Made by a program: the position numbers and the translations under genes. Shown piece after piece: positions 54,500 to 63,984 of a stretch of 64,000 bases of DNA; position 1 is the stretch's first letter, and every line of letters starts with the position of its first letter. The stretch is from Rhodanobacter sp. PCA2 (GTDB taxonomy: Bacteria; Pseudomonadota; Gammaproteobacteria; Xanthomonadales; Rhodanobacteraceae), in assembly GCF_013620825.1 (NCBI RefSeq), contig NZ_NJIC01000009.1, positions 292,264-356,263 on the forward strand, given 5' to 3'. Under the pieces are notes generated by a model. That model saw nothing but the letters and a program-made list of their open reading frames with translations, had not been told where the DNA came from and searched no databases.

Positions 54500-55807
54500 A
54501 TGTTCGGCTACTACCTCGATCTGGCGCTGCACGGCCTGAAGCGCAACCGGGCGCTCACCGCACTGATGGTGCTGGCGATTGCGCTGGGCATCGGCGCGTC
54601 CATGACCACGCTCACCGTGTTGCACGTGCTGGCGGGCGATCCGTTGCCGGGGCGCAGCGGATCGCTCTACTACCCGCAGATCGACCCGCGCGACAGCCTG
54701 GGTTACGTGCCGGGCAAGACGGAGCCGCTGGACCAGCTGAGCTGGATCGACGGCATGAACCTGCTGCAGGCGAGGCGGGCGGACCGCCAGGCGCTGATGA
54801 CCGGCGGCAACGTGGCTATCCAGCCGGACCACAGCACGCTCGACCCGTTCTACGAGAGTGCGCGCTACACCACGGTCGATTTCTTCGCCATGTTCGGCGT
54901 GCCGTTCAAGTACGGGCATGCATGGGGCGAGGCGGACGACGCGGCGCATGCGCGCGTGGCGGTGATCAGCAGCCAGCTCAACGACAAGCTGTTCGGAGGC
55001 GGGGACAGCACGGGCAAGCCGCTGCGGCTGTCCGGTGCGATGTTTCGCGTCGTCGGAGTGATCGGCGACTGGAACCCGAATCCGCACTTCTACGACTTGA
55101 ATCGCAAGAGCTACAACGAGAATGAAGGCGTTTACCTGCCGCTGTCCACGTCGCAGGATCTTGGCATGACCCACGACGGCGGCGTCGATTGCTGGGGCAA
55201 TGGCGGCGGCGGAAATACGCCCGACCACAACTCGCCGTGCGTGTGGCTGCAGTTCTGGGTGCAGTTGGACAGTCCGGCCAAGGTCGCGGCGTACGAGGCT
55301 TTCCTCGTCGGCTACTCCAGGCAGCAGAAGGAGCTGGGGCGCTTCGGTCGGCCGCCGAACATCAAGCTGCGCGACGTCATGCAATGGCTGGATTACAACC
55401 AGGTCGTGCCGGACGACGTACGCCTGCAGAACGGCCTTGCCTTCGGCTTCCTGCTGGTGTGCCTGGTCAACACGGTGGGCCTGATGCTGGCGAAGTTCCT
55501 GCGCCGTTCCGGTGAGCTGGGCGTGCGCCGTGCGCTTGGCGCATCGAAGCGCTCGTTGTTCGCGCAATTGCTCATCGAGGCCGGCGTGGTGGGCCTGGTC
55601 GGCGGCATCGGTGGCCTGCTGCTGGCGCTGGTCGGCTTGTGGCTGGTGCGGCGGCAGCCGGCCAGCTATGCCGCATTGGCGCATCTCGACCCCACGATGC
55701 TGCTGGCCACGTTCCTGCTGGCGCTGGGCGCGAGCCTGCTGGCCGGCCTGCTGCCGGCCTGGCGCGCGTGCCAGATCGCGCCGGCGCTCCAGCTCAAGAG
55801 CAATTGA
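54500..55807 (+). CDS. FtsX/MacB-type permease, pair 6 A subunit
   Basis: Class A permease of 435 residues (MFGYYLDLALHGLKRNRALT). The periplasmic domain contains TTVDFFAMFGVPFKYGHAW, LNDKLFGGGDSTGKPL and the cysteine pair C231/C247 (DCWGNG ... SPCVW) around a glycine-rich insert. The coupling block is FLRRSGELGVRRALGASKRS. The start at 54500 gives the conserved N-terminus. The gene is 64 bp after pair 5 B and 14 bp before pair 6 B. Confidence 0.9.
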   Translation: MFGYYLDLALHGLKRNRALTALMVLAIALGIGASMTTLTVLHVLAGDPLPGRSGSLYYPQIDPRDSLGYVPGKTEPLDQLSWIDGMNLLQARRADRQALMTGGNVAIQPDHSTLDPFYESARYTTVDFFAMFGVPFKYGHAWGEADDAAHARVAVISSQLNDKLFGGGDSTGKPLRLSGAMFRVVGVIGDWNPNPHFYDLNRKSYNENEGVYLPLSTSQDLGMTHDGGVDCWGNGGGGNTPDHNSPCVWLQFWVQLDSPAKVAAYEAFLVGYSRQQKELGRFGRPPNIKLRDVMQWLDYNQVVPDDVRLQNGLAFGFLLVCLVNTVGLMLAKFLRRSGELGVRRALGASKRSLFAQLLIEAGVVGLVGGIGGLLLALVGLWLVRRQPASYAALAHLDPTMLLATFLLALGASLLAGLLPAWRACQIAPALQLKSN

Positions 55808-55821
55808 AGGAGGGCGCCATC

Positions 55822-57054
55822 ATGGAACTGCGACCGATTCTTTCCACGCTGCGCCGGCACAAGTTCACCGCGTGGCTGCTGGTGCTGGAGATCGCGCTCA
55901 CCTGCGCCATCGTGTGCAATGCCGTGTTCCTGATCAGCCAGCGGCTTCACCGCATGGACCTGCCCAGCGGCATCGCCGAGCGCGAACTGGTGCAGATCCA
56001 GCTGGGCCACATCGGCAAGAACCCCGATGCGAAGGCGCAGACCGAAACGGACCTGGCCGCGCTGCGGCAGATCGCCGGCGTGAAACAGGCGGGGCTGACG
56101 GAGGAGCTCCCGTTCAGCTTCGGCGGTTCGTCGAACAGCGGCCTGATGCTGGAACCGCGACAGCAGCAGCCCACCGTCACCGTGTCGCAGTACATGGGGC
56201 AGAACATCCTGCCCACGCTCGGGTTGCGGCTGGTGGCCGGGCGGGACTTCCAGCCGGGTGAATACGTCGACCTGGACATCGCCCTCGCGGCCCTGAAAAC
56301 CGGCGACACCAAAGGCCTGCCGCAATCCATGATCGTGACGCGGGCGCTGGCCGATCGGCTGTGGCCGGGCAAGGCCCCGCTGGGCCAGACGGCGTACGTG
56401 GGGAAAGGCATACCGCTGCGCGTCATCGGCGTGGTGGAGTCCCTGGCGCGGCCCAACATGCTGAACAAGGGGCCGCAATACACCGTGGTGTGGCCGATCC
56501 ACATGACTTCGGCCGACGGCGCGGACTACGTGCTGCGCACGGCACCGCAGGACCGCGCAGCGGTGCTGGAAGCCGCCGTGGCGAAGCTGAAGCAGATCGA
56601 CCCCAACCGGGTGGTGCTGGTGAAGCGCACCTACGACCAGGCGCGCCGCGAGTTCTTCGCCAACGACCGCGCGATGGCCGGCATCCTGGTCGGCGTGATC
56701 GTGGCGCTGCTCACGGTGACCGCGCTGGGCATCGTGGGCCTGGCCAGCTTCTGGGTGGGCCAGCGCCGCCGCAGCATCGGCGTGCGCCGTGCGCTGGGCG
56801 CCACGCGCGGCGACATCCTGCGCTACTTCCAGACCGAGAACTTCCTGCTCGCCACGCTCGGCATCGTGCTGGGCATGGTGCTCGCCTACGGCATCAACCT
56901 GTTCCTGATGCTGCATTACGAATTGCCGCGGTTGCCGGGCATCTACCTGCCGGTGGGTGCGCTGGTGCTGTGGGCGATCGGCCAACTCGCCGTGCTGGGC
57001 CCCGCGCTGCGGGCCGCGGCGGTGCCGCCGGTGGTGGCGACGCGCAGCGTGTGA
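55822..57054 (+). CDS. FtsX/MacB-type permease, pair 6 B subunit
   Basis: Class B permease of 410 residues (MELRPILSTLRRHKFTAWLL, VLEIALTCAIVCNAVFLIS). The periplasmic domain has LPSGIAERELVQIQLGHIGK and LGLRLVAGRDFQPGEYVDLD and no cysteine. The core reads GLASFWVGQRRRSIGVRRAL and GATRGDILRYFQTENFLLAT. A GGAGGG ribosome-binding site precedes the ATG. The tail is PPVVATRSV, identical to pairs 5 and 7. Confidence 0.9.
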   Translation: MELRPILSTLRRHKFTAWLLVLEIALTCAIVCNAVFLISQRLHRMDLPSGIAERELVQIQLGHIGKNPDAKAQTETDLAALRQIAGVKQAGLTEELPFSFGGSSNSGLMLEPRQQQPTVTVSQYMGQNILPTLGLRLVAGRDFQPGEYVDLDIALAALKTGDTKGLPQSMIVTRALADRLWPGKAPLGQTAYVGKGIPLRVIGVVESLARPNMLNKGPQYTVVWPIHMTSADGADYVLRTAPQDRAAVLEAAVAKLKQIDPNRVVLVKRTYDQARREFFANDRAMAGILVGVIVALLTVTALGIVGLASFWVGQRRRSIGVRRALGATRGDILRYFQTENFLLATLGIVLGMVLAYGINLFLMLHYELPRLPGIYLPVGALVLWAIGQLAVLGPALRAAAVPPVVATRSV

Positions 57055-57101
57055 GGCTCGGTCCGCTGTCCGCGGGACGGAATTCTTCAAGGAGAAACGG
57101 G

Positions 57102-58415
57102 ATGTTCGGCTACTACCTCGACCTGGCATGGCGCAGCCTGAAGCGCTCGCCGATCCTCACCGGCCTGATGGTGCTGGCGATCGGCCTTGGCATCGGCGCG
57201 TCGATGACCATGCTCACGGTGCTGCACGTGATGACGGACGATCCGCTGCCGGGGCGCAGCGCGCAGTTGTACACGCCGCATCTCGATCCGTTGCCGCTGG
57301 ATCACAAGCGTCGCGGCGACGGGCCCGATGCCAGCGACAACCTCACCTGGCCCGATGCCATGGCCTTGCTGAAGGCGCATCGCGCCACGCGACAGGCGGC
57401 GATGGCGGGCGGCTCCATGCTGGTACGCCCGGCGCGCGCCGACGTGCGACCGTTCGACGTGGATGGCCGCTACACCACGGCGGATTTCTTCCCGATGTTC
57501 GGCGTGCCGTTCCTGCGGGGCAGTGCCTGGGGCGCGGCGGACGATGCGGTCGGCGCGCGGGTGGTGGTGCTGGCCGAGAGCCTGTCGCGCAAGCTGTTCG
57601 GCGCGGACGATGCGGTGGGACGCATGGTGCGGCTTGGCGAGCACGACTACCGCGTGGTCGGCGTGACGCGGGACTGGCAGCCGTCGCCGCTGTTCTATGC
57701 CGACGCCTCGGCCAAGCGCTACAGCGATGGCGACCGGTTCTTCCTGCCGCTGTCGACCGCGGTCGACCAGAAGCTGGACGTCAACGGCAACTTCAGCAGT
57801 TGGGAAAAGAATGACGCCGACTCGCGCATGGTCAGCCCGACCACCAGCTGGCTGCAGTTCTGGGTGCAGTTGGACACCCCGCCGCAGGTGGCGGCCTATC
57901 GCCAGTACCTGGTCGATTATTCCGCGCAGCAGAAGGCGCTGGGCCGTTTCCAGCGCCCGCCAGCGAACGCGAAGCTGTACGGGCTGATGGGCTGGTTGGC
58001 GCACGAGGACCTGGTGCCGAACGACGTGCGCCTGCAACTGTGGCTGGCGCTGGGCTTCCTGTTCGTGTGCATGCTGAACATCGTGGCCCTGCTGCTGGCG
58101 AAGTTCTTGCGTCGCAGCGGCGAGATCAGCGTGCGCCGCGCGCTGGGCGCCAGGCGGCGCGACATCTTCGTGCAGCTGGGCATCGAGTCCGCGCTGATCG
58201 GCGTGGCCGGCGGCGCGCTGGGCCTGGCCATCGCCCAGCTCGGCCTGTGGAGCATCCGCCAGCGCCCCGACGACTACGCCAGGATCGCGCAAATGGACGT
58301 CCAGATGTTGTTCGGGACGCTGGCGCTGGCCATCGCCGCCAGCGTGCTTGCCGGCCTGCTGCCGGCGTGGCGCGCCTGCCGTGTGGCGCCCGCGCTGCAG
58401 TTGAAAACCATGTAG
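57102..58415 (+). CDS. FtsX/MacB-type permease, pair 7 A subunit (cysteine-less)
   Basis: Class A permease of 437 residues (MFGYYLDLAWRSLKRSPILT). It aligns with the other A subunits through TTADFFPMFGVPFLRGSAW and LQFWVQLDTPPQVAAYRQYL. At the two cysteine positions it has Ser (NFSSWEK) and Thr (SPTTSWLQ), so the putative disulfide is absent. It also departs from the consensus in TM2 (CMLNIVALLLAKF instead of C-NTVGLLLAKF) and in the coupling block (GEISVRRALGARRRD). It is the most divergent A subunit. Confidence 0.9.
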   Translation: MFGYYLDLAWRSLKRSPILTGLMVLAIGLGIGASMTMLTVLHVMTDDPLPGRSAQLYTPHLDPLPLDHKRRGDGPDASDNLTWPDAMALLKAHRATRQAAMAGGSMLVRPARADVRPFDVDGRYTTADFFPMFGVPFLRGSAWGAADDAVGARVVVLAESLSRKLFGADDAVGRMVRLGEHDYRVVGVTRDWQPSPLFYADASAKRYSDGDRFFLPLSTAVDQKLDVNGNFSSWEKNDADSRMVSPTTSWLQFWVQLDTPPQVAAYRQYLVDYSAQQKALGRFQRPPANAKLYGLMGWLAHEDLVPNDVRLQLWLALGFLFVCMLNIVALLLAKFLRRSGEISVRRALGARRRDIFVQLGIESALIGVAGGALGLAIAQLGLWSIRQRPDDYARIAQMDVQMLFGTLALAIAASVLAGLLPAWRACRVAPALQLKTM

Positions 58416-58477
58416 GAACGCGGCCTGCACGCGATGGAGCCCGCGTCGCCGGTTACGGTTACGGAGAAGACACGATC

Positions 58478-59710
58478 ATGCAAACAAGACCGATTCTTTC
58501 CACTTTGCGCCACCACAAGCTGACCGCCGGCCTGCTGATGCTGCAGGTGGCCTTCACCCTCGCCATCGTGTGCAACGTGATGCACATGATCGTCGGTCGC
58601 ATCGAGCGGATCGGCGTGCCGACCGGCATTGCCGAGAACGAGCTTGCGACGATTCCCAGCACGGCCATCGACAAGGCGGCAAACCATCGCGCGCAGCTCG
58701 CCGCCGATCTCGCCACGTTGCGCGCCGTCCCCGGCGTGCGTGCGGCGGCGGCGGTCAGCTATTCGCTGCCGCTCAACCGCAACGAAGATACCCAAGGCAT
58801 CTGCCCAAGCAAGGAGGCGCTGGATCGCGCGATCCAGCGCAATTCGATCGACGGCAGCGGCTGCATGGAACCCAGCATCTACGACGGCACCCTTGGCCTG
58901 GTCGATACCCTGGGCCTGCATCTGGTCGAAGGCCGCGATTTCCAGCAGGGAGACTACGTGGCCGACGGCAAACCGGTCGTGGCGATCGTCACCCGCGCGC
59001 TGGCGCAACACCTGTACCCCGGAAAGCCGGCGCTGGGGCAGAGCATGTACGACGGCGACCGGTTCATTCGCGTGGTCGGCATCGTCGATTCGCTGCTGCG
59101 CCCGGAGCTGCGCACGCCTGGCGTCGACAACGACAGCATGATCCTGCCGCAGGCGCCGGACGGCGCCAGCGCGCGCTATGTGTTGCGCAGCGCGCCGCAG
59201 GATCGCCAGCGCGTGCTTGCGGCGGCGACCGCCGCACTGTGGAAGGTCAACCCGAACCGCATCATCAACCCCGCGCGGGTGCAAACCTACAGCCAGATCC
59301 GCGCCGCCTACTTCCAGCGCGACACCACCATGATCGGCCTGCTCATCGCCTCCGCGCTGGGCCTGTTGTTCGTCACCGCGCTTGGCATCGCCGGGCTGGC
59401 CAACTTCTGGGTGCAGCAGCGTACGCGCAGCATCGGCATCCGCCGAGCCATCGGCGCCACGCACCACGACATCCTGCGCTACTTTCAGGACGAGAACTTC
59501 CTGATCGTCACGGCAGGCGTGGTGCCGGGCGTGCTGCTGGCCATCGGCCTGAACCTGCTGCTGATGACGCGCTACGAGTTGCCGCGCCTGCCGCTGTGGT
59601 ACCTGCCGATCGGCGCGCTGGTGCTGTGGGTGCTCGGCCAGCTTTCGGTGCTGTCGCCCGCGCTGCGCGCCGCGGCCGTGCCGCCGGTGGTGGCGACGCG
59701 CAGCGTGTGA
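58478..59710 (+). CDS. FtsX/MacB-type permease, pair 7 B subunit (with cysteine pair)
   Basis: Class B permease of 410 residues (MQTRPILSTLRHHKLTAGLL). Uniquely among the seven B subunits, its periplasmic domain has two cysteines, C109 (QGICPSKEA) and C129 (GSGCMEPS), in an insert before the LGLHLVEGRDFQQGD motif. The core is GLANFWVQQRTRSIGIRRAI and GATHHDILRYFQDENFLIVT. It closes the array 88 bp before the sigma-54 activator gene. Confidence 0.9.
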   Translation: MQTRPILSTLRHHKLTAGLLMLQVAFTLAIVCNVMHMIVGRIERIGVPTGIAENELATIPSTAIDKAANHRAQLAADLATLRAVPGVRAAAAVSYSLPLNRNEDTQGICPSKEALDRAIQRNSIDGSGCMEPSIYDGTLGLVDTLGLHLVEGRDFQQGDYVADGKPVVAIVTRALAQHLYPGKPALGQSMYDGDRFIRVVGIVDSLLRPELRTPGVDNDSMILPQAPDGASARYVLRSAPQDRQRVLAAATAALWKVNPNRIINPARVQTYSQIRAAYFQRDTTMIGLLIASALGLLFVTALGIAGLANFWVQQRTRSIGIRRAIGATHHDILRYFQDENFLIVTAGVVPGVLLAIGLNLLLMTRYELPRLPLWYLPIGALVLWVLGQLSVLSPALRAAAVPPVVATRSV

Positions 59711-59798
59711 TGCGCAGAAATTTTCGTGTACGTAGGCCAGTGGTCATGGCAACCTTTTCGACCGGAGCCGCATCCATGCGGACATGTGCAGGAAAACG

Positions 59799-61133
<1,335 letters not shown>

Positions 61134-61193
61134 TTGCGGTATAACTGCGGTCGGTCGTGGGCGGGATTTTCGCGGGCCGCCAGAGGAGCGGAC

Positions 61194-61502
61194 ATGAATC
61201 ATCGGATGTTGCCGGCGTGGTTCCTCTCGCTGTTTTGCGCGGGCGTTTGCGCCCAGTCCGCGGTGGCGCCGGCCGGGCAGCCTCCGCGGCTGCCGGGAGA
61301 CACGGCGTACGCGACGCCGCCCAGGGTGCAGTTCCGGTTCGGCGATGGGAACCGGGCGGACACGCGTTGGGCGCGGCAGATGGGGCAGGGCGCGGTGCGC
61401 ATGCTGGCGCAGGAGCACCGGATGGCCAACCATGCGCTGGTGCGTTACGCGCGGCCCGGCGTGGAGTGCATGGTCTCGGCCATGAAGCCCGAGTGCCCAT
61501 AG
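61194..61502 (+). CDS. Small secreted protein with C-terminal Cys pair
   Basis: The 102-residue product has a signal peptide (cleavage near GVCA-QS, residue 20) and a mature part of about 80 residues with RVQFRFGDGNRADTRWARQM. It ends in VECMVSAMKPECP, with two cysteines 9 residues apart. AGGAG lies 6 bases before the ATG. It sits between the activator and kinase genes, so it could be a signal-sensing accessory or a substrate. No family is recognised. Confidence 0.65.
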   Translation: MNHRMLPAWFLSLFCAGVCAQSAVAPAGQPPRLPGDTAYATPPRVQFRFGDGNRADTRWARQMGQGAVRMLAQEHRMANHALVRYARPGVECMVSAMKPECP

Positions 61503-61576
61503 GCGCGGGGCGCCGAGGCTGCAGGCAGCAAGTTCCGAAATCATTTCGACGCCCGATGGGCCGTCCTGGGACCGAC

Positions 61577-61903
61577 ATGCGAACACGAATCCTGGTTTCC
61601 CTTCCGCTTTGCCTGCTGGCCTTCGCGGCCGTGGCGCAGACGCCGCCCGCGTCCGACCAGTGGACGCGCCCCGCACCGGCCGGCAGCGTCACCTTCGCGA
61701 AGGACCATGTGCCGCGCAGCGACGATGCGACGGCGAAGCCCTCGCCGTTCAAGTTCAAGAGCGAGCGCAAGGCCTGGCGGGACGAACCGCCGCCGCCGCG
61801 GGCCAACGACAAGAGCGCGGTGATGGGTACCGATCGTCCGTGGCAGAACGGCCAGCCGCCGGTGAGCTGCGCGCAGACCCCGCACGATCCCGCGTGCCGC
61901 TGA
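61577..61903 (+). CDS. Small secreted proline-rich protein
   Basis: The 108-residue product has a signal peptide (MRTRILVSLPLCLLAFAAVA-Q). The charged, proline-rich mature part (SPFKFKSERKAWRDEPPPPR) looks disordered. It ends with a cysteine pair (PVSCAQTPHDPACR). It lies 10 bp before the kinase gene and is probably cotranscribed with it. No family is recognised. Like the preceding small protein it is exported and ends in two cysteines. Confidence 0.65.
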   Translation: MRTRILVSLPLCLLAFAAVAQTPPASDQWTRPAPAGSVTFAKDHVPRSDDATAKPSPFKFKSERKAWRDEPPPPRANDKSAVMGTDRPWQNGQPPVSCAQTPHDPACR

Positions 61904-61913
61904 GCCGCCGCCG

Positions 61914-63311
61914 ATGTGGCGCCGCCTGAATTCGCTGCAGGGTCGGCTCACGCTGCTGCTCGCGGTGGCCGCGGTGGCCGGCGTGCTGGTCTACGTGGGC
62001 CTGACCCAGTGGCCGCTGCCGCAGCTGATCGAGTGGTTGCACAAGGATCTGTCGATGCCGATCCGCGCGCCGGCGCAGTTCGGCATCTACGGCGCCCTCG
62101 CGCTGAGCGCGCTGGTGCTGCTGCCGCTGGCATGGTGGCTGGCGCACCTGGTGATGGCGCCGGTGAGCCGCCTGCTGCGCGCGCTGGAAGGCGCGGTGGC
62201 GAGCTACCGCGACGGCGATTTCAGCTTCTCCATCGCCGCCAACCGGCGCGACGAGCTGGGTGAGCTGATCCGCATGCACAACGCGCTGGGCCAGACCCTG
62301 CGCGAGCAGCGCCAGCACCTGGTGCAGCGCGAGTTGTTGCTGGAAACCGTGGTGCAGAACACGCCGGTGGCCCTGGTGCTCACCGACGGCAGCGGCCGCG
62401 TGGCCTATTCCAACATCGCCTCGCGCCACCTGTTCAACGAGGGCAGGAGCCTCAACGGGCAGGACTTCGCCAAAATGCTTGCCGCGGCGCCCGAGGCGCT
62501 GTCCCGCGCGGTGGAGAGCGGCGAGGATGCCTTGCTCAGCGTGGAGATGGACGGCAGCGAGGAAACCTTCCACCTGTCGCAACGCGCGTTCCGCCTGCAG
62601 GGCCGCCCGCATCGCCTGCACCTGTTCCGGCGCATGACGCGCGAGCTGTCGCGGCAGGAAGTGGCGACCTGGAAGCGGGTGATCCGCGTGATCAGCCACG
62701 AACTCAACAACTCGCTGGCGCCGATTTCCTCGCTGGCGCATTCCGGCGCCGAGCTGGCGCGCCGCGGCAACCTGGATCGGCTGCCCGGCGTGTTCGCCAC
62801 CATCAGCGAGCGCGCCAGGCACCTGCATGGTTTCATAGCCGGCTACGCCAGCTTCGCCAAGCTGCCGGCGCCGCAGCCGCATACGGTGGAATGGGAGCCG
62901 TTCCTCGCCTCGCTGGCGCTGCATTGCCATTACCGGCTTGCCGCGCCGGCGCCCACGCATCCCGCCCGCTTCGATCCGGTGCAGATCGAGCAGGTGCTGA
63001 TCAACCTGATCAAGAACGCCCACGAATCCGGCAGCCCGGAAGACGAGGTCAGCCTGGCCCTGCTGGAGGTCGGCAACGAACTGCGCATCGAAGTGGCCGA
63101 CCGCGGCCCCGGCATGAGCGAAACCGTGCTGGCGCAGGCGCTGCTGCCGTTCTATTCCACCAAGCGCTCCGGCACCGGCCTCGGCCTCGCGCTCGCGCGC
63201 GAGATCGCGGAGGCGCATGGCGGGCGGGTGCTGCTGGCCAATCGCGAGGGCGGTGGTTTGCGGGTGAGTTTGCGGTTGCCGCAGGTGGGGGACGCCAGAC
63301 GTCCTCTTTGA
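61914..63311 (+). CDS. Membrane sensor histidine kinase (NtrY/NtrB-like)
   Basis: The 465-residue kinase has two membrane segments (about 10-30 and 58-82) with only a short periplasmic loop, then HAMP and a PAS domain (LLETVVQNTPVALVLTDGSG). The H-box is RVISHELNNSLAPISSLAHS with His262, and the ATP domain has QVLINLIKNAHESG, DRGPGMSE and STKRSGTGLGLALAREIAEA. NtrB/NtrY-type kinases pair with NtrC-type regulators, so it is the partner of the activator two genes upstream. Confidence 0.93.
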   Translation: MWRRLNSLQGRLTLLLAVAAVAGVLVYVGLTQWPLPQLIEWLHKDLSMPIRAPAQFGIYGALALSALVLLPLAWWLAHLVMAPVSRLLRALEGAVASYRDGDFSFSIAANRRDELGELIRMHNALGQTLREQRQHLVQRELLLETVVQNTPVALVLTDGSGRVAYSNIASRHLFNEGRSLNGQDFAKMLAAAPEALSRAVESGEDALLSVEMDGSEETFHLSQRAFRLQGRPHRLHLFRRMTRELSRQEVATWKRVIRVISHELNNSLAPISSLAHSGAELARRGNLDRLPGVFATISERARHLHGFIAGYASFAKLPAPQPHTVEWEPFLASLALHCHYRLAAPAPTHPARFDPVQIEQVLINLIKNAHESGSPEDEVSLALLEVGNELRIEVADRGPGMSETVLAQALLPFYSTKRSGTGLGLALAREIAEAHGGRVLLANREGGGLRVSLRLPQVGDARRPL

Positions 63312-63324
63312 TCCTCCCGAGGTG

Positions 63325-63390
63325 CGCCTTGCTCCCTCTTCCCTTCGGGGAGAGGGTTGGGGTGAGGGGTCGCGCTTGCCGTGTAGCCCG
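63325..63390. repeat. GC-hairpin repeat after the kinase gene
   Basis: The segment contains CTCCCTCTTCCC paired with GGGGAGAGGG followed by ttggggtgaggggtcgcg, the same element type as at 41152-41240 and 46598-46690. It starts within 20 bp of the kinase stop and may serve as a transcription or mRNA 3' end. Confidence 0.6.
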
Positions 63391-63510
63391 CATTCATGCC
63401 GGCCATCCTGCGGACTTTCCTCCACCCGCCCGCCGCGCCATAGGGGCCCCGATAGAGCAGCGCGCTCCCGGCGCGCAGAAGCAACAGCAGGGCACAGCCA
63501 GAGCCAGGGC

Positions 63511-63558
63511 CAAAGCCAAAGCCAAAGCCAAAGCCAAAGCCAAAGCCAAAGCCAAAGC
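63511..63558. repeat. Hexanucleotide tandem repeat (CAAAGC)8
   Basis: Eight perfect copies of CAAAGC (48 bp) with partial copies on both sides (gccaga-gccagg-gc before, caagg after). Read as protein on the plus strand it would give alternating Lys-Ala, but no gene is supported. Perfect short repeats of this length are prone to slippage. The array runs directly into the dispersed repeat. Confidence 0.85.
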
Positions 63559-63860
63559 CAAGGATGGCCTGATCAATCGACTGCCTGCTCGTCATTCCTG
63601 CGGCTTTCAACGGCCGAAGGGCCGGTCAAGCAGGAGGCGCTTCACAACAGCGAAGCTGGTCATCCAGCGCCTTGGCGTTCCGCGGCGTACAGGCACTGGA
63701 TGACTCGCCGCACTCGCCCTTTCGGGGTCGCCCTGCAGGCGTTCTGCGCGCTTTGCGCTTGTCCAGCCTTCGCCGTGATGACGAGCAAAATCAAAAGCGA
63801 TGCGCCGCGAACTCGCGGAGCTTCGCTTTTGCCGTTGCTTTTGATGTAGCCGTTGCTTCT
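63559..63860. repeat. Dispersed intergenic repeat, third locus
   Basis: The block contains aggatggcctgatcaatcga, CTGCCTGCTCGTCATTCCTG, gcaggaggcgcttcacaaca, gcgaagctggtcatccagcg and ccttggcgttccgcgg, matching 23798-23900 in the same orientation and 14722-14822 in the other. It ends with related pieces gatgacgagcaaaatcaaaa and the inverted cttcgcttttgccgttgctt. No gene is seen; the 689 bp from 63312 to the window end are repeats and spacer. Confidence 0.7.
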
Positions 63861-63937
63861 GGCGCGCACGATGCGCGCCTGCTCTTCGGGGGCCCCTCGG
63901 CGGTGGTGAGTCGTGGACGATCAGGCCGCGCAGCGGG

Positions 63938-63984
63938 CGAGGCCATGGATGGCCTCGCCTTTTCGCGCGGGCAGGATGCCCGCT
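63938..63984. repeat. Two adjacent hairpins at the window end
   Basis: GCGAGGCCAT and ATGGCCTCGC (around a GG, 63938-63959) form a 10-bp stem followed by CTTTT. GCGGGCA and TGCCCGC (63968-63984, GGA loop) form a second. The first is a relative of the 18-bp palindrome in the ribosomal operons. It could act as a terminator on the plus strand. Confidence 0.5.

Noticed and set aside
41264..59710. The permease array as an assembly duplication artefact
   Set aside because: The 14 proteins differ greatly in their periplasmic domains and spacers, and each has an intact frame with its own start, so the copies are real paralogues.
59711..59798. Sigma-54 promoter for the activator gene
   Set aside because: TGGCAA is present near 59748 but the -12 GC is missing at the required spacing; the spacer only shows a CCGCAT/ATGCGG hairpin.
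63511..63558. CRISPR-like array
   Set aside because: The units are 6 bp with no spacers and no cas genes nearby; this is a simple tandem repeat.
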